A stretch of DNA of 64,000 bases from Knoellia sp031844405 (GCA_031844405.1 JAUZVC010000001.1:620001-684000), one strand, 5' to 3'. Positions 1 through 9,146 are shown, counted from the stretch's first letter. Numbers and translations are program-made. The notes: generated from the letters alone by a model not told the origin.

Positions 1-927
1 AACCTCGAACAGGTTCGGGCGCTCGCGGCCATCGTCGACACCGGCAGCTTCGAGCTCGCCGCACGATCGCTCCACCTCACGCCGTCCGCGGTGAGCCAGC
101 GCGTGCGAGCCCTCGAGACGAGCGTCGGCCAGGTGGTCGTGCGCCGAGCCAGCCCGTGCACGCCGACCGACGCCGGTGCCGTGCTCGTGCGGCTCGCCCG
201 GCAGGTCGAGCTCCTCGAGGACGAGTCGCGCGACCTCCTCGGCGTGACGCGGCAGGCCCCGGTCGTCCTGCGCGTCGCCGTCGACGCCGACTCGCTCGAC
301 ACCTGGCTCGTCCACCTCATCGAGGCGGCCTCGACGTGGGACGACACCCGGCTGCGGTTCACCGTCGTCGACGAGGACCACTCGCTCGGGCTGCTGCGTG
401 AGGGTGCCGTCGGTGCGGCGATCGCCACCGATCCGACGTCGGTGCCCGGCTGCCGGTCCTTCCCCCTCGGCTCGGCGCGCTATGTCGCCGTCGCCTCACC
501 GGCGCTTGCCGCCCGGCACACCCTCCCCGACGGCAGCGTCGACTGGGAGCACCTGCCGGTCCTGCGCTACGACGACCACGACGCCCTTCAGGAGGCCTAT
601 CTCGCCTCACTGGACGTCACCGCGTCCTCGCCCCCGTGGCAGATCCCGTCGGTGCACGGCCTGCGCACTGCCCTCATGGCCGGCGTCGGCTGGCTCTTCG
701 TGCCCGATGTCTCGGTCGGGGAGGACCTCGCCGAGGGCCGGCTCGTCACCCTCACCGACGACGTCGTCGACGTCCAGCTGCACTGGCACGTGTGGAAGGT
801 CCCCTCCCACCGCCTCGACCGACTCAACGACGCCGTCGCCGAGGCGGCGCGGATCGGGCTGCGGGCACCCGGCGGGTCGCCCAGCCTCTCGCCGGTGGCG
901 GCGCCACCGCTCGTCGCCGCCCGGTAG
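1..927 (+). CDS. LysR-family transcriptional regulator, ArgP/LysG-like (5' end outside window)
   Basis: DNA-binding transcriptional regulator of the LysR family. The reading frame is open from base 1 with no start codon, so a few N-terminal residues lie outside the window. The visible N-terminus carries the winged-helix motif (GSFELAARSLHLTPSAVSQR, then VRALE) typical of the ArgP/IciA/LysG branch, followed by a substrate-binding-like effector domain (roughly residues 95-290). The family usually controls a basic-amino-acid exporter of the LysE type. Here the next gene is instead an MFS exporter on the same strand 34 bp on, so the regulator may act on that. About 308 codons are visible, close to family length. 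Family assignment is firm; ligand and target are inferred. Confidence 0.88.
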   Translation, partial: NLEQVRALAAIVDTGSFELAARSLHLTPSAVSQRVRALETSVGQVVVRRASPCTPTDAGAVLVRLARQVELLEDESRDLLGVTRQAPVVLRVAVDADSLDTWLVHLIEAASTWDDTRLRFTVVDEDHSLGLLREGAVGAAIATDPTSVPGCRSFPLGSARYVAVASPALAARHTLPDGSVDWEHLPVLRYDDHDALQEAYLASLDVTASSPPWQIPSVHGLRTALMAGVGWLFVPDVSVGEDLAEGRLVTLTDDVVDVQLHWHVWKVPSHRLDRLNDAVAEAARIGLRAPGGSPSLSPVAAPPLVAAR

Positions 928-961
928 GGAATGTCGCCGCCGCGTCGACGCTTGTCCTTGT

Positions 962-2152
962 GTGCCCGCGCCCCGCCATGCCCTCCTCGCCACCATCGCC
1001 CTCGTCGTCGGTGGCTTCGCCATCGGCACGACCGAGTTCGTCACGATGGGCCTGCTGCCCGAGATCGCCCGGGGCGTGTCGGTCTCGATCCCGACGGCGG
1101 GCCACACGATCTCGGCGTATGCCGCGGGCGTCGTCGTGGGTGCCCCGCTCCTCGCGGTCCTCGGGGCGACCTGGCCCCGCAAGGCGCTCCTCGTCGGGCT
1201 CACCGTCGCCTTCGTCGTCGGCAACATCGGCACCGCGCTCGCTCCCGACTACGCCTGGCTCATGCTCGCCCGCTTCGTCTCCGGCATGCCGCACGGGGCC
1301 TTCTTCGGCGTCGCCGCGCTCGTCGCCGTCGACATGGCGGCGCGCGGCCAGGCCGGCCGGGCGGTGAGCCGGGTCATGCTCGGCATCCCGTTCGCCAACG
1401 TCGCCGGGGTCCCCGGCGCGACCTGGCTCGGCCAGCAGTTCGGCTGGCGGGCCGCCTACTGGCTCGTCGCCGTCCTCGGCGTCCTCACCGTGGGGCTGCT
1501 CGTCGCCTACATCCCGCACATCGAGCGCAACCTCGAGAGCACGATCAGGCGCGAGCTCCAGGGCTTCGCGACGACCCAGGTCGCGCTCACCCTCGCGATC
1601 GGCGCCATCGGGTTCGGTGGCATGTTCGCGATGGCGAGCTACATCGCGCCGACGGTCACCGACGTCACCGGGCTCGACGCGAGCGCGGTCCCGATCTTCC
1701 TGCTCGCCTCGGGCATCGGCGGGCTCGTCGGCACGCCCATCGCGGGCCGGCTGGCGGACTGGTCGGTCCTGCGCTCGATCACCATCGGCTGCGTCGGCAT
1801 GGGCGCCAACCTCGTCGCCTTCGCCCTCACCGCCCAGTGGTGGTTGCCCGCGATCTTCTTCTACTTCCTCTCCTCGGTGCTCGCCGGCATCCTCGTCGTC
1901 AACCTCCAGCTCCGGCTCATGCAGGTCGCCGGAGACGCCCAGACCCTCGCCGCCGCCAGCAACCACGCCGCGCTCAACACGGCCAACGCGCTCGGCGCCT
2001 GGCTCGGCGGCGTCGTCATCGCCGCGGGCTACGGCTACACCGCCCCGAGCTGGGTCGGCGCCGGCCTGTCCGTGCTCGGTGCGGGCGTCCTCGGCCTCAG
2101 CCTCAGGAAGCACCGGGCGGACACTCGGCCGGCACCCGCACGCACCGCCTGA
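962..2152 (+). CDS. MFS transporter, DHA1/AraJ-like exporter
   Basis: Inner-membrane drug or sugar efflux protein of the major facilitator superfamily, 396 aa. The opening segment with TTEFVTMGLLPEIARG in helix 1 is the signature of the DHA1 AraJ/Cmr-like exporters, and twelve hydrophobic segments follow to about residue 380. The frame is open far upstream, but that extension lies inside the preceding regulator gene and is arginine-rich nonsense. GTG 962 is the last start before helix 1, although no good ribosome-binding site precedes it. It follows the LysR gene by 34 bp on the same strand, so the two may be cotranscribed. The substrate is unknown. Confidence 0.82.
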   Translation: MPAPRHALLATIALVVGGFAIGTTEFVTMGLLPEIARGVSVSIPTAGHTISAYAAGVVVGAPLLAVLGATWPRKALLVGLTVAFVVGNIGTALAPDYAWLMLARFVSGMPHGAFFGVAALVAVDMAARGQAGRAVSRVMLGIPFANVAGVPGATWLGQQFGWRAAYWLVAVLGVLTVGLLVAYIPHIERNLESTIRRELQGFATTQVALTLAIGAIGFGGMFAMASYIAPTVTDVTGLDASAVPIFLLASGIGGLVGTPIAGRLADWSVLRSITIGCVGMGANLVAFALTAQWWLPAIFFYFLSSVLAGILVVNLQLRLMQVAGDAQTLAAASNHAALNTANALGAWLGGVVIAAGYGYTAPSWVGAGLSVLGAGVLGLSLRKHRADTRPAPARTA

Positions 2153-2160
2153 CCCGGGCC

Positions 2161-2172
2161 TAGTCTCTGGGC
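2161..2172 (+). promoter_or_regulatory. leaderless promoter of the crotonase gene
   Basis: TAGTCT at 2161-2166 lies exactly six bases before ATG 2173, the geometry of an actinobacterial -10 box whose transcript begins at the start codon. No Shine-Dalgarno sequence is present. Inferred. Confidence 0.5.
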
Positions 2173-2985
2173 ATGACCGAACTCGTTCGCAGCCGCACCG
2201 AGGACGGCATCGCCCACGTCACGCTCGACCGCCCCGACAAGCTCAACGCCCTCACGCTCGACACGCTCGAGCAGCTCGTCGCCACGGCCCGGACCCTTCA
2301 CGCGGACCGAACCCTGCGTGCGGTCGTGCTCTCCGGCGCCGGCGACGCCTTCTGCGCCGGCCTCGACTTCGCCACCGTCCTGCGGGAGCCGCGGCGCGTT
2401 GCCGCGGCCTTCGCGCCCCGGCCCTGGCGCGGCACCAACACCTTCCAGGAGGCGTGCTGGGCCTGGCGGCGCCTGCCCGTCCCGGTCATCGCCGCGGTCC
2501 ACGGCCACTGCCTCGGCGGCGGTCTCCAGATCGCGCTCGCGGCCGACTTCCGCATCACCGCCCCCGACGCGAAGTGGTCGGTCCTCGAGGCCAAGTGGGG
2601 GATCATCCCCGACATGTCCGGCATCCAGGCCCTCTCGCAGCAGGTGGGCATGGACGTCGCCAAGCGCCTCACGATGACCGGCGAGACCGTCTCGGGCACC
2701 GAGGCGGTCCGGCTCGGCCTCGCCACGGAGGAGAACCTCGACCCGTATGCCGGTGCGCTGGCTCTCGCGGGCACCATCGCCGAGCGCTCGCCGGACTCCG
2801 TCGCGGCCGCCAAGCGGCTCTTCAACCGGACGTGGTCGGCGGGCGACCACCGGACCTTCCGCTGGGAGCGGCTCGAGCAGGCCCGGCTCCTCCTGGGAGC
2901 CAACGCGGCCGAGGCGCGCAGGGCGGCCACGCGACGTGAGCGGCCGGCATACAGACCGCGTGCCGGCTTCGACCCGCGAGGCTGA
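2173..2985 (+). CDS. crotonase-family enoyl-CoA hydratase/isomerase
   Basis: Acyl-CoA-processing enzyme of the crotonase superfamily, 270 aa, the usual single-domain length. The first oxyanion-hole segment is GAGDAFCAGLDF (residues 55-66) and the second is GHCLGGGLQIALAADF (111-126). Of the two catalytic glutamates of mitochondrial enoyl-CoA hydratase, the one in the PE-x-x-x-G segment is kept (Glu139 in LEAKWG), but the one in GGGCEL aligns with Gln119. It may therefore be an isomerase, dehalogenase-like or atypical hydratase, not a standard one. The start follows a leaderless-type -10 box. The molybdopterin enzyme gene begins one base after the stop, so the two are probably cotranscribed. 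Confidence 0.85.
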   Translation: MTELVRSRTEDGIAHVTLDRPDKLNALTLDTLEQLVATARTLHADRTLRAVVLSGAGDAFCAGLDFATVLREPRRVAAAFAPRPWRGTNTFQEACWAWRRLPVPVIAAVHGHCLGGGLQIALAADFRITAPDAKWSVLEAKWGIIPDMSGIQALSQQVGMDVAKRLTMTGETVSGTEAVRLGLATEENLDPYAGALALAGTIAERSPDSVAAAKRLFNRTWSAGDHRTFRWERLEQARLLLGANAAEARRAATRRERPAYRPRAGFDPRG

Positions 2986-2986
2986 G

Positions 2987-5164
2987 GTGGGAACCCGCGC
3001 GGGCGACGACGCCACGACCACCCGGCACATCACGTGCGTGCTGTGCGAGGCGATGTGCGGCCTCGAGGTGTCGCTCCGCGGCCATGAGGTCGTCGCGATC
3101 AAGGGTCACGCCGACGACCCGCTCTCGCGCGGGCACATCTGCCCCAAGGGGGTCGCACTCCAGGACCTTCACACCGACCCCGACCGGCTGCGGCGCCCGG
3201 TCAAGCGGGTGGGCGACGAGTTCGTCGAGATCGGCTGGGAGGAGGCGATCGAGCTCGCCGCCGACCTGCTCCACGGCGTGCAGGCACGGCACGGGCGCGA
3301 CGCGGTGGCGACCTACCTCGGCAACCCCAACGTCCACAGCACCGGGGCCCTCACCCACGTGACGATGATCCCGCGCACGCTGCGCAGCCGGCACGTCTTC
3401 AGCGCGACGAGCGTGGACCAGCTGCCTCACCACCTCGTCGCGTGGGCGATGTTCGGCCACCAGTTCCTCCTGCCCGTCCCCGACATCGACCGCACGCGGC
3501 TGCTCGTCCTCGTCGGCACGAACCCAATGGCCTCGAACGGCTCGCTGTGGACGGTGCCCGACTTCCCGGGGCGTCTGCGCGAGCTGCGTTCTCGCGGAGG
3601 CCGACTCGTCGTCATCGACCCGCGGCGCACCGAGACGGCGGCCGTCGCCGACGAGCACCACTTCGTCCGTCCCGGCACCGACGCCGCCGTGCTCCTCGCG
3701 CTCGTCCACGTCGTCCTCGCCGAGGGTCTCGCGCGCCCGGCACCATGGGTGAGTGGGATCGACGACCTGCGCCTCGCCGTCGCCGACTTCACCCCCGAGC
3801 TCGCGGAGGAGGTGAGTGGCGTCCCGGCCGACACGATCCGTGGCCTCGCCCGTGACGTGGCCGCGGGCTCCGCCGCGGTCCACGGGCGCATGGGGGTGTC
3901 GACGCAGGAGTTCGGCGTCCTCTGCCAGTGGGCGATCCAGTGCCTCATGGCCGTCACGGGCAACCTCGACAGTCCCGGCGGGACGATGTTCACGACGCCG
4001 GCGATCGACATCGTGGGCCGCGGGCTCGTCGGGCGCGGCCACCGCGGCCGGACCCACTCGGCGGTGCGCGGGCTGCCGGAGTTCGGGGGCGAGCTGCCCG
4101 TCTCGGTCATGGCCGAGGAGATGGAACCGCCCCTGCCCGCGATCCGCGCGCTGCTCACCGTCGGGGGCAACCCGGTGTCGTCGACTCCGGCGGGGGGCCG
4201 CCTCGACGAGCGGATCGCGGCGTTGGAGGCCGTGGTCGCCATCGACCCCTACGTCAACGAGACAACGCGGCACGCCCACGTCATCCTGCCGCCCACAGGC
4301 CCGCTCGAGCGCGACCACTACGACCTCATCTTCCACACGCTCGCGGTCCGCAACACTGCTCGATGGTCGCCGGCGCTCTTCCCCCGCAGCGACGACCAGC
4401 GACACGAGTGGGAGATCGCCCGCGACCTCGTCCTCGCGCTGAGCCGCCGTAGCGGCCGGCGGCTCGGCTGGCGGCGGACAGCCCGTCTCAAGGCCTCGCC
4501 GCGCCTCACCGTCGACGTCCTGCTGCGGTCGGGTCGGCGGGGTCTGTCGGTCCGGCGGCTGGCCCGCACGCCCGGCGGTGTCGACCTCGGCCCGCTCGAG
4601 CCGCGCCTGCCCGACCGCCTCCCCACCCGCGACAAGGTCGTCGTCCTCACCCCGGCCGTGGTCACCGACGGGTTGGCGGCCCTGCGCGCCCGGCTGCCCG
4701 AGCTGCGAGACGCCGCCGGCAGCGACGACCTCCTCCTCATCGGGCGGCGACATCAGCGCGACAACAACTCCTGGATGCACAACACCGACCGGCTCACGCG
4801 CGGGCGCCCACGCCACCAGCTGCTCATGCATCCCGACGACCTCGCCGTGCGCGGCATCACCGACGGCTCGCTCGTCACCGTGACCTCCGACGTCTCGTCG
4901 GTCCAGGTCGAGGTCCGGGCCACCGACGACGTCATGCGCGGGGTCGTCTCGCTCCCCCACGGCTACGGCCACCGGCGCCCCGGCGTCCGCCTCTCCCGCG
5001 CCGTCGAGGTGCCCGGAGTGTCGATGAACGACCTCACCGACCCCTCCCGCGTCGAGGGCGTCTCGGGCAATGCCGTGCTCAACGGCATACCCGTCGTCGT
5101 GACCCCGGCGGTCGCGATCGGTGAGCCGGACTCCGTGGCGAAGGCGACACCGACTACCGGCTAA
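2987..5164 (+). CDS. molybdopterin-dependent oxidoreductase (DMSO reductase family, Rv0197-like)
   Basis: Cytoplasmic redox enzyme binding bis-molybdopterin guanine dinucleotide and one [4Fe-4S] cluster. GTG 2987 is chosen because it follows a GAGG box and starts just before the cluster motif, giving 725 aa. Cys17, Cys20, Cys24 and Cys52 (C-x2-C-x3-C and GHICPKG) form the N-terminal Fe-S site. The middle carries the usual MGD-binding Rossmann segments (LVGTNPMASNG; VIDPRRTETA), and the C-terminal molydop-binding domain starts near residue 580 (IGRRHQRDNNSWMHN). No signal peptide or Tat motif is seen. It resembles the single-subunit actinobacterial oxidoreductases typified by Rv0197, whose substrate is unknown. 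A MobA-like cofactor gene lies at 49753-50319. Confidence 0.85.
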   Translation: MGTRAGDDATTTRHITCVLCEAMCGLEVSLRGHEVVAIKGHADDPLSRGHICPKGVALQDLHTDPDRLRRPVKRVGDEFVEIGWEEAIELAADLLHGVQARHGRDAVATYLGNPNVHSTGALTHVTMIPRTLRSRHVFSATSVDQLPHHLVAWAMFGHQFLLPVPDIDRTRLLVLVGTNPMASNGSLWTVPDFPGRLRELRSRGGRLVVIDPRRTETAAVADEHHFVRPGTDAAVLLALVHVVLAEGLARPAPWVSGIDDLRLAVADFTPELAEEVSGVPADTIRGLARDVAAGSAAVHGRMGVSTQEFGVLCQWAIQCLMAVTGNLDSPGGTMFTTPAIDIVGRGLVGRGHRGRTHSAVRGLPEFGGELPVSVMAEEMEPPLPAIRALLTVGGNPVSSTPAGGRLDERIAALEAVVAIDPYVNETTRHAHVILPPTGPLERDHYDLIFHTLAVRNTARWSPALFPRSDDQRHEWEIARDLVLALSRRSGRRLGWRRTARLKASPRLTVDVLLRSGRRGLSVRRLARTPGGVDLGPLEPRLPDRLPTRDKVVVLTPAVVTDGLAALRARLPELRDAAGSDDLLLIGRRHQRDNNSWMHNTDRLTRGRPRHQLLMHPDDLAVRGITDGSLVTVTSDVSSVQVEVRATDDVMRGVVSLPHGYGHRRPGVRLSRAVEVPGVSMNDLTDPSRVEGVSGNAVLNGIPVVVTPAVAIGEPDSVAKATPTTG

Positions 5165-5177
5165 GCGACCGCTCACC

Positions 5178-5190
5178 TAGGGTCTGGTGC
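5178..5190 (+). promoter_or_regulatory. leaderless promoter of the acyl-CoA dehydrogenase operon
   Basis: TAGGGT at 5178-5183 is followed by seven bases and ATG 5191. It lies in the 26-bp gap after the molybdopterin enzyme and would give the ACAD-kinase-SDR operon its own leaderless start. Inferred from spacing only. Confidence 0.5.
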
Positions 5191-6477
5191 ATGGACTTCT
5201 CATCGTCGGAGCGTTCGCTCGACCTCGCGCAGCGTGTCCGCGACTTCGTCGAGACCGAGATCGAGCCGGCGGAGCGCATCCTTGCCCAGGACATCGCGCG
5301 GCGTCGTGCGGCCGGCGAGGACCCGTGGCCCGCGCACCCTCTCCTCGCCGAGATGCAGGCGAAGGCGCGCGACAGGGGGCTGTGGAACCTCTTCCTCCCC
5401 GCCGGTCACGAGGGCCCGTATGCCGTGCAGTTCGGCACCGACGGCGGCGCCGGTCTGTCGAACGTCGACTACGCCCCGATCGCCGAGGCGATGGGGCGCA
5501 GTTTCTCGGCGCCGCTCGTCTTCAACTGCAACGCGCCCGACACCGGCAACATGGAGGTGCTGCTCAAGTACGGCACCGATGAGCAGAAGACGGAGTGGCT
5601 CGAGCCGCTCCTCGACGGCCGGATCCGCAGCGCCTTCCTCATGACCGAGCCCGGTGTGGCCTCGTCGGATGCGACCAACATGGAGGCCACCGCCGTCGTC
5701 GACGGCGACGAGGTCGTCCTCAACGGCCGCAAGTGGTGGTCCACCGGGGTCGGCAACCCCGACTGCAAGGTCGCGATCTTCATGGGCGTCACCGACCCCG
5801 AGGCGTCGCGCCACTCGCGTCACTCGATGGTGCTGGTCCCCTTCGACCACCCGGGTGTGCGCGTGGAGCGGATGCTGTCGGCGTTCGGGCAGCACGACGA
5901 GCCCATCGGCCACGGCGAGGTGTCGCTCACCGACGTCCGGCTCCCGATCACGAACATCCTCGCCGGGCCCGGCCGCGCCTTCGAGATCGCGCAGGGCAGG
6001 CTCGGCCCGGGTCGGGTGCACCACTGCATGCGGCTCATCGGGCTCGCCGAGAGGGCGCTCGAGCTGGCCTGCGAGCGGGCAACCACCCGCACCGCCTTCG
6101 GCAAGCCGCTCGCCAACCTCGGCGGCAACCGCGAGCGGCTCGCCCAGGCGCGGATCGCGATCAACCAGGCCCGCCTGCTCGTCCACCACGCCGCGTGGAA
6201 GCTCGACACCGTGGGCGCCCTCGGCGCGATGAGCGAGGTGAGCGAGATCAAGGTCGCCGTGCCGCGGATGGCGTGCGACGTCATCGACATGTCGATCCAG
6301 CTCCACGGTGGCGCCGGGATGTCGGAGGACTTCCCGCTGTCGGCGGCCTACGCCAACGCGCGCTCGTTGCGGCTCGCCGACGGGCCCGACGAGGTCCACC
6401 TCGGTGTGGTCGCCAAGATCCTCCTCGCTCCCTACGCCGAGCGGGCCGCCCGCACGGGAGAGACGAGCCGCTCATGA
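5191..6477 (+). CDS. acyl-CoA dehydrogenase, ACAD10/11-LvaC type
   Basis: FAD-dependent acyl-CoA dehydrogenase-fold protein, 428 aa. Visible are the flavin-binding MTEPGVASSDATN segment (about residues 151-163), the C-terminal helical-bundle RTAFGKPL segment, and the closing LHGGAGMSEDFPL. The position holding the catalytic Glu of medium-chain ACADs (Y-E-G-T) reads A-D-G-P-D-E-V-H, a variant I associate with the ACAD10/ACAD11 branch. In that branch and in bacterial LvaC the enzyme works with a kinase to convert 4-hydroxyacyl-CoA through a 4-phospho intermediate into a beta-oxidation substrate. An aminoglycoside-phosphotransferase-like kinase lies two genes on. The next gene overlaps it by 4 nt. 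ACAD fold is certain; the pathway is inference. Confidence 0.88.
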   Translation: MDFSSSERSLDLAQRVRDFVETEIEPAERILAQDIARRRAAGEDPWPAHPLLAEMQAKARDRGLWNLFLPAGHEGPYAVQFGTDGGAGLSNVDYAPIAEAMGRSFSAPLVFNCNAPDTGNMEVLLKYGTDEQKTEWLEPLLDGRIRSAFLMTEPGVASSDATNMEATAVVDGDEVVLNGRKWWSTGVGNPDCKVAIFMGVTDPEASRHSRHSMVLVPFDHPGVRVERMLSAFGQHDEPIGHGEVSLTDVRLPITNILAGPGRAFEIAQGRLGPGRVHHCMRLIGLAERALELACERATTRTAFGKPLANLGGNRERLAQARIAINQARLLVHHAAWKLDTVGALGAMSEVSEIKVAVPRMACDVIDMSIQLHGGAGMSEDFPLSAAYANARSLRLADGPDEVHLGVVAKILLAPYAERAARTGETSRS

Positions 6478-7316
6478 CTCGCCGTCCCCAGCTCACCCGT
6501 TCCTCCCGTCCGGCACGAACCGGGACCGGTCGCAGGGTGCTCATCACCGGCGGCGCCTCGGGGCTCGGCCTTGCCCTGGCGCGCGCCTTCACCGAGCGCG
6601 GCGACCGTGTGCTCGTCGGCGACCTCGCCGACAGCCGGCCCGACACCGTGCCGGACGACACGGCATACGTGCGTCTCGACGTCCGCAGCCAGCAGGACTG
6701 GGACGCGGCGCTCGCCCATGTGCGCGAGACGTGGGGCGGTCTCGACGTCCTCGTCAACAACGCCGGGGTGGCCACCGGTGGGCGGATCGACGTCGAGTCG
6801 ATCTCGGACTGGGAGCGTGTCCTCGACATCAACCTGCTCGGCGTGGTGCGCGGCTGCCAGACGTTCACGCCGATGTTCAAGGAGCAGCGCTCGGGCCACA
6901 TCGTCAACACCGCGTCGCTCGCCGGGCTCGTGCACGGACCCGGCATGTCGTCCTACAACGCGGCCAAGGCCGGGGTCGTCGCGCTCTCGGAGACGCTCGG
7001 GTTCGAGCTCGCGCCGTGGGGCATCTCGGTGTCGGCCGTGTGCCCGGCGTTCTTCCGCACCAACCTGCACGAGTCGCTCCAGGGCAAGGACACCGCCATG
7101 GAGGAGACGGCTCTCAAGCTCATCACGAAGGCGACGATGACGGCCGACGAGGTCGCCGCGGTCGTGCTCCGGGGGATCGACAGGCGCAAGCGGATCATCC
7201 TCACCGACCGGCTGGGGCACCAGGCCTACTGGACCAAGCGGCTGGTGCGGCCGGCATACGACCGCGTCGCGACCAAGGCGGGACAGAAGCTCGCGCGGAA
7301 GTCCCGCGATGCCTGA
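6474..7316 (+). CDS. short-chain dehydrogenase/reductase
   Basis: NAD(P)-dependent oxidoreductase of the classical SDR family, 280 aa. After a basic 20-residue leader come TGGASGLG (25-32, cofactor loop), NNAG (95-98), the catalytic Ser148, and Tyr161-x3-Lys165 (YNAAK). ATG 6474 overlaps the ACAD stop as ATGA, and its own 3' end overlaps the kinase gene by 8 nt, so translation is coupled. In the levulinate Lva pathway an SDR (LvaD) reduces the 4-keto acyl-CoA to the 4-hydroxy form. This gene or the second SDR at 9161 could do that here, but the substrate cannot be read from sequence. Confidence 0.87.
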   Translation: MTRRPQLTRSSRPARTGTGRRVLITGGASGLGLALARAFTERGDRVLVGDLADSRPDTVPDDTAYVRLDVRSQQDWDAALAHVRETWGGLDVLVNNAGVATGGRIDVESISDWERVLDINLLGVVRGCQTFTPMFKEQRSGHIVNTASLAGLVHGPGMSSYNAAKAGVVALSETLGFELAPWGISVSAVCPAFFRTNLHESLQGKDTAMEETALKLITKATMTADEVAAVVLRGIDRRKRIILTDRLGHQAYWTKRLVRPAYDRVATKAGQKLARKSRDA

Positions 7317-8460
7317 GCCGACCTCTGCGTCCGGTGCCCCGGGGGCGCGGAGCACGCCCGGCAACGCCGTCGCGGTGCGCGACGAGGACGCGTTCGACGT
7401 CGACGCCCTCGCGGCGTGGCTCCTGGACAACGCCCCCGACCCCGACGGGCTGGACGCGACCCCCGAGGTGCGGCAGTTCAAGGGTGGGGCGTCCAACCTC
7501 ACCTACCTGCTGCGCTACCCGACGCGCGACCTCATCCTGCGCCGGCCTCCACGGGGCACGAAGGCCAAGGGCGCCCACGACATGCGCCGGGAGAGCGAAA
7601 TCCAGCGTGCGCTCGGCACGGTCTACGACCGCGTGCCCGAGATCGTCGCGTGGTGCGGCGACGAGTCAGTCATCGGCTCGGAGTTCTACGTCATGGAGCG
7701 CCTCGTCGGGACGATCCTGCGACGGGACGTCCCGGAGTCGCTCGGACTCGGGCCGGATGACGTGAACCTGTTGTGCCGCAACGCTCTCGACACCCTCGTC
7801 GACCTCCACCGGGTCGACGTCGAAGCGGCCGGGCTCGGTGCGCTCGGCAAGGGCCCGGGCTACGTCGAGCGCCAGGTGACCGGGTGGTCCGCCCGCTACC
7901 GCAAGGCGCGCACGCCCAACGTCGGGTCGTTCGAGGGCGTCATGCAGTGGCTCGAGGAGAACCGGCCCGACGACGTCGGCCAGGTGCTCATCCACAACGA
8001 CTTCCGCTTCGACAACCTCGTGCTGGCGCAGGACGACCCGACGCGCATCGTCGGCGTCCTCGACTGGGAGATGGCGACCGTCGGCGACCCGCTCATGGAC
8101 CTCGGTGGTGCGATGGCCTACTGGGTGCAGGCGAGTGACGACCCCGTGGCCAAGGCGCTGCGACTCCAGCCGACGCACACGCCTGGGATGCTCACCCGCG
8201 TCGAGGCGGTCCGCTACTACTGCGACCGCATGGGTCTCCCGATGGACGCGCGGCGATGGGCCTTCTACGAGGTGTTCGGGCTCTTCCGGCTCGCCGTCAT
8301 CGCGCAGCAGATCTACCTGCGGACCTACCGCGGCGAGACGACGAACCCGCAGGCGAAGCGAATGCGGTGGTTCGTCCTCTACCTCGACCTGCGCTGCCGC
8401 GTCCTGGTCCGTCGAGCGCGCCGGGCCGAACGGGGCGCAGTCGGAGGGGACGGGCGATGA
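7309..8460 (+). CDS. APH-family kinase, ACAD10/11-LvaA type
   Basis: Small-molecule kinase with the aminoglycoside phosphotransferase/choline kinase fold, 383 aa. Visible are the nucleotide-binding FKGGASNLTY loop (57-66), the catalytic HNDFRFDN (His229, Asp231, Asn236) and metal-binding LDWE (Asp252, Glu254). The family name is historical. In ACAD10/11 and in Pseudomonas LvaA this domain phosphorylates 4-hydroxyacyl-CoA. Linkage to an ACAD of matching subtype two genes upstream makes that the best guess, and antibiotic resistance is unlikely. The N-terminal 40 residues are a low-complexity extension. Its stop overlaps the next ATG by 4 nt. No LvaB-sized partner gene is present. Confidence 0.85.
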   Translation: MPEPTSASGAPGARSTPGNAVAVRDEDAFDVDALAAWLLDNAPDPDGLDATPEVRQFKGGASNLTYLLRYPTRDLILRRPPRGTKAKGAHDMRRESEIQRALGTVYDRVPEIVAWCGDESVIGSEFYVMERLVGTILRRDVPESLGLGPDDVNLLCRNALDTLVDLHRVDVEAAGLGALGKGPGYVERQVTGWSARYRKARTPNVGSFEGVMQWLEENRPDDVGQVLIHNDFRFDNLVLAQDDPTRIVGVLDWEMATVGDPLMDLGGAMAYWVQASDDPVAKALRLQPTHTPGMLTRVEAVRYYCDRMGLPMDARRWAFYEVFGLFRLAVIAQQIYLRTYRGETTNPQAKRMRWFVLYLDLRCRVLVRRARRAERGAVGGDGR

Positions 8461-9146
8461 GCCGGATCGTCCTCGTCCGCCACGGCCAGGCGTCGTGGGG
8501 CAAGAAGGACTACGACAGGCTCTCCGACCTCGGACACGAGCAGGCGCGCACCGTCGGGCGCGAGCTCGCCCTGCGCGACATCGAGGCCTCACGCGTCGTC
8601 TCCGGATCGATGCGCCGTCAGCGCGACACCGCTGCCGAGCTCGTCGTCGAGGCGGGCTGGACCTGCGAGGTCGAGACCGACCCCGCGTGGGACGAGTACG
8701 CGCACACCGCGATCCTCACGGCATACAAGCCGGCCTACCGCTCGATGGCGCTCATGAAGGCCGACCTCGCACGCACCCTGCGACCGCACCGCGCCTTCGA
8801 CGAGATGTATGCCGTGGCGACCGAACGCTGGGTCGCCGGCGCCCACGAGGGCGACTACGAGGAGCCGTTCTCCGTGTTCGGTGAGCGGGTGCTCGCCGGG
8901 CTGACAGCGCTGTCGGACAACGTCGGTCGTGGCGAGACGGCCGTCGTCGTCAGCTCTGCGGGCGCGATCTCCTGGGTGGCCGCGTCGCTGCTCGGCGGTG
9001 GCGCGCCCGTGTGGACCTCGCTGCAGCGCGTCATCGCCAACGCCTCGCTCACCACCCTGTCCATCGGGGCCACCGGACCCGTGCTGCGGACCTTCAACGA
9101 CACCTCCCACCTCGAGCGGGTCCCCGACCTGCTCACCACCCGCTGA
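8457..9146 (+). CDS. histidine phosphatase (phosphoglycerate-mutase-like)
   Basis: Phosphohydrolase of the histidine phosphatase superfamily, 229 aa. The phospho-acceptor motif is LVRHGQ at residues 6-11 (Arg8-His9-Gly10), and a second conserved arginine lies in SGSMRRQRDTA. Members dephosphorylate sugar phosphates, nucleotides or other small molecules. The ATG overlaps the kinase stop (ATGA), so kinase and phosphatase are made together. A phosphatase next to a kinase that makes 4-phosphoacyl-CoA could remove stalled intermediates, but this is inference. No signal peptide. Confidence 0.83.
   Translation: MSRIVLVRHGQASWGKKDYDRLSDLGHEQARTVGRELALRDIEASRVVSGSMRRQRDTAAELVVEAGWTCEVETDPAWDEYAHTAILTAYKPAYRSMALMKADLARTLRPHRAFDEMYAVATERWVAGAHEGDYEEPFSVFGERVLAGLTALSDNVGRGETAVVVSSAGAISWVAASLLGGGAPVWTSLQRVIANASLTTLSIGATGPVLRTFNDTSHLERVPDLLTTR

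Noticed and set aside
2822..5176. 784-codon open frame on the minus strand opposite the molybdopterin enzyme
   Set aside because: It is antisense to a gene with clear motifs. Its product is an Asp/Arg/Gly/His mixture without domains, as expected from the mirror of G/C third-position bias.
7309..8460. Aminoglycoside resistance gene
   Set aside because: The fold matches, but the operon with an ACAD of the 10/11 subtype points to acyl-CoA phosphorylation. Calling it a resistance gene would be misleading.
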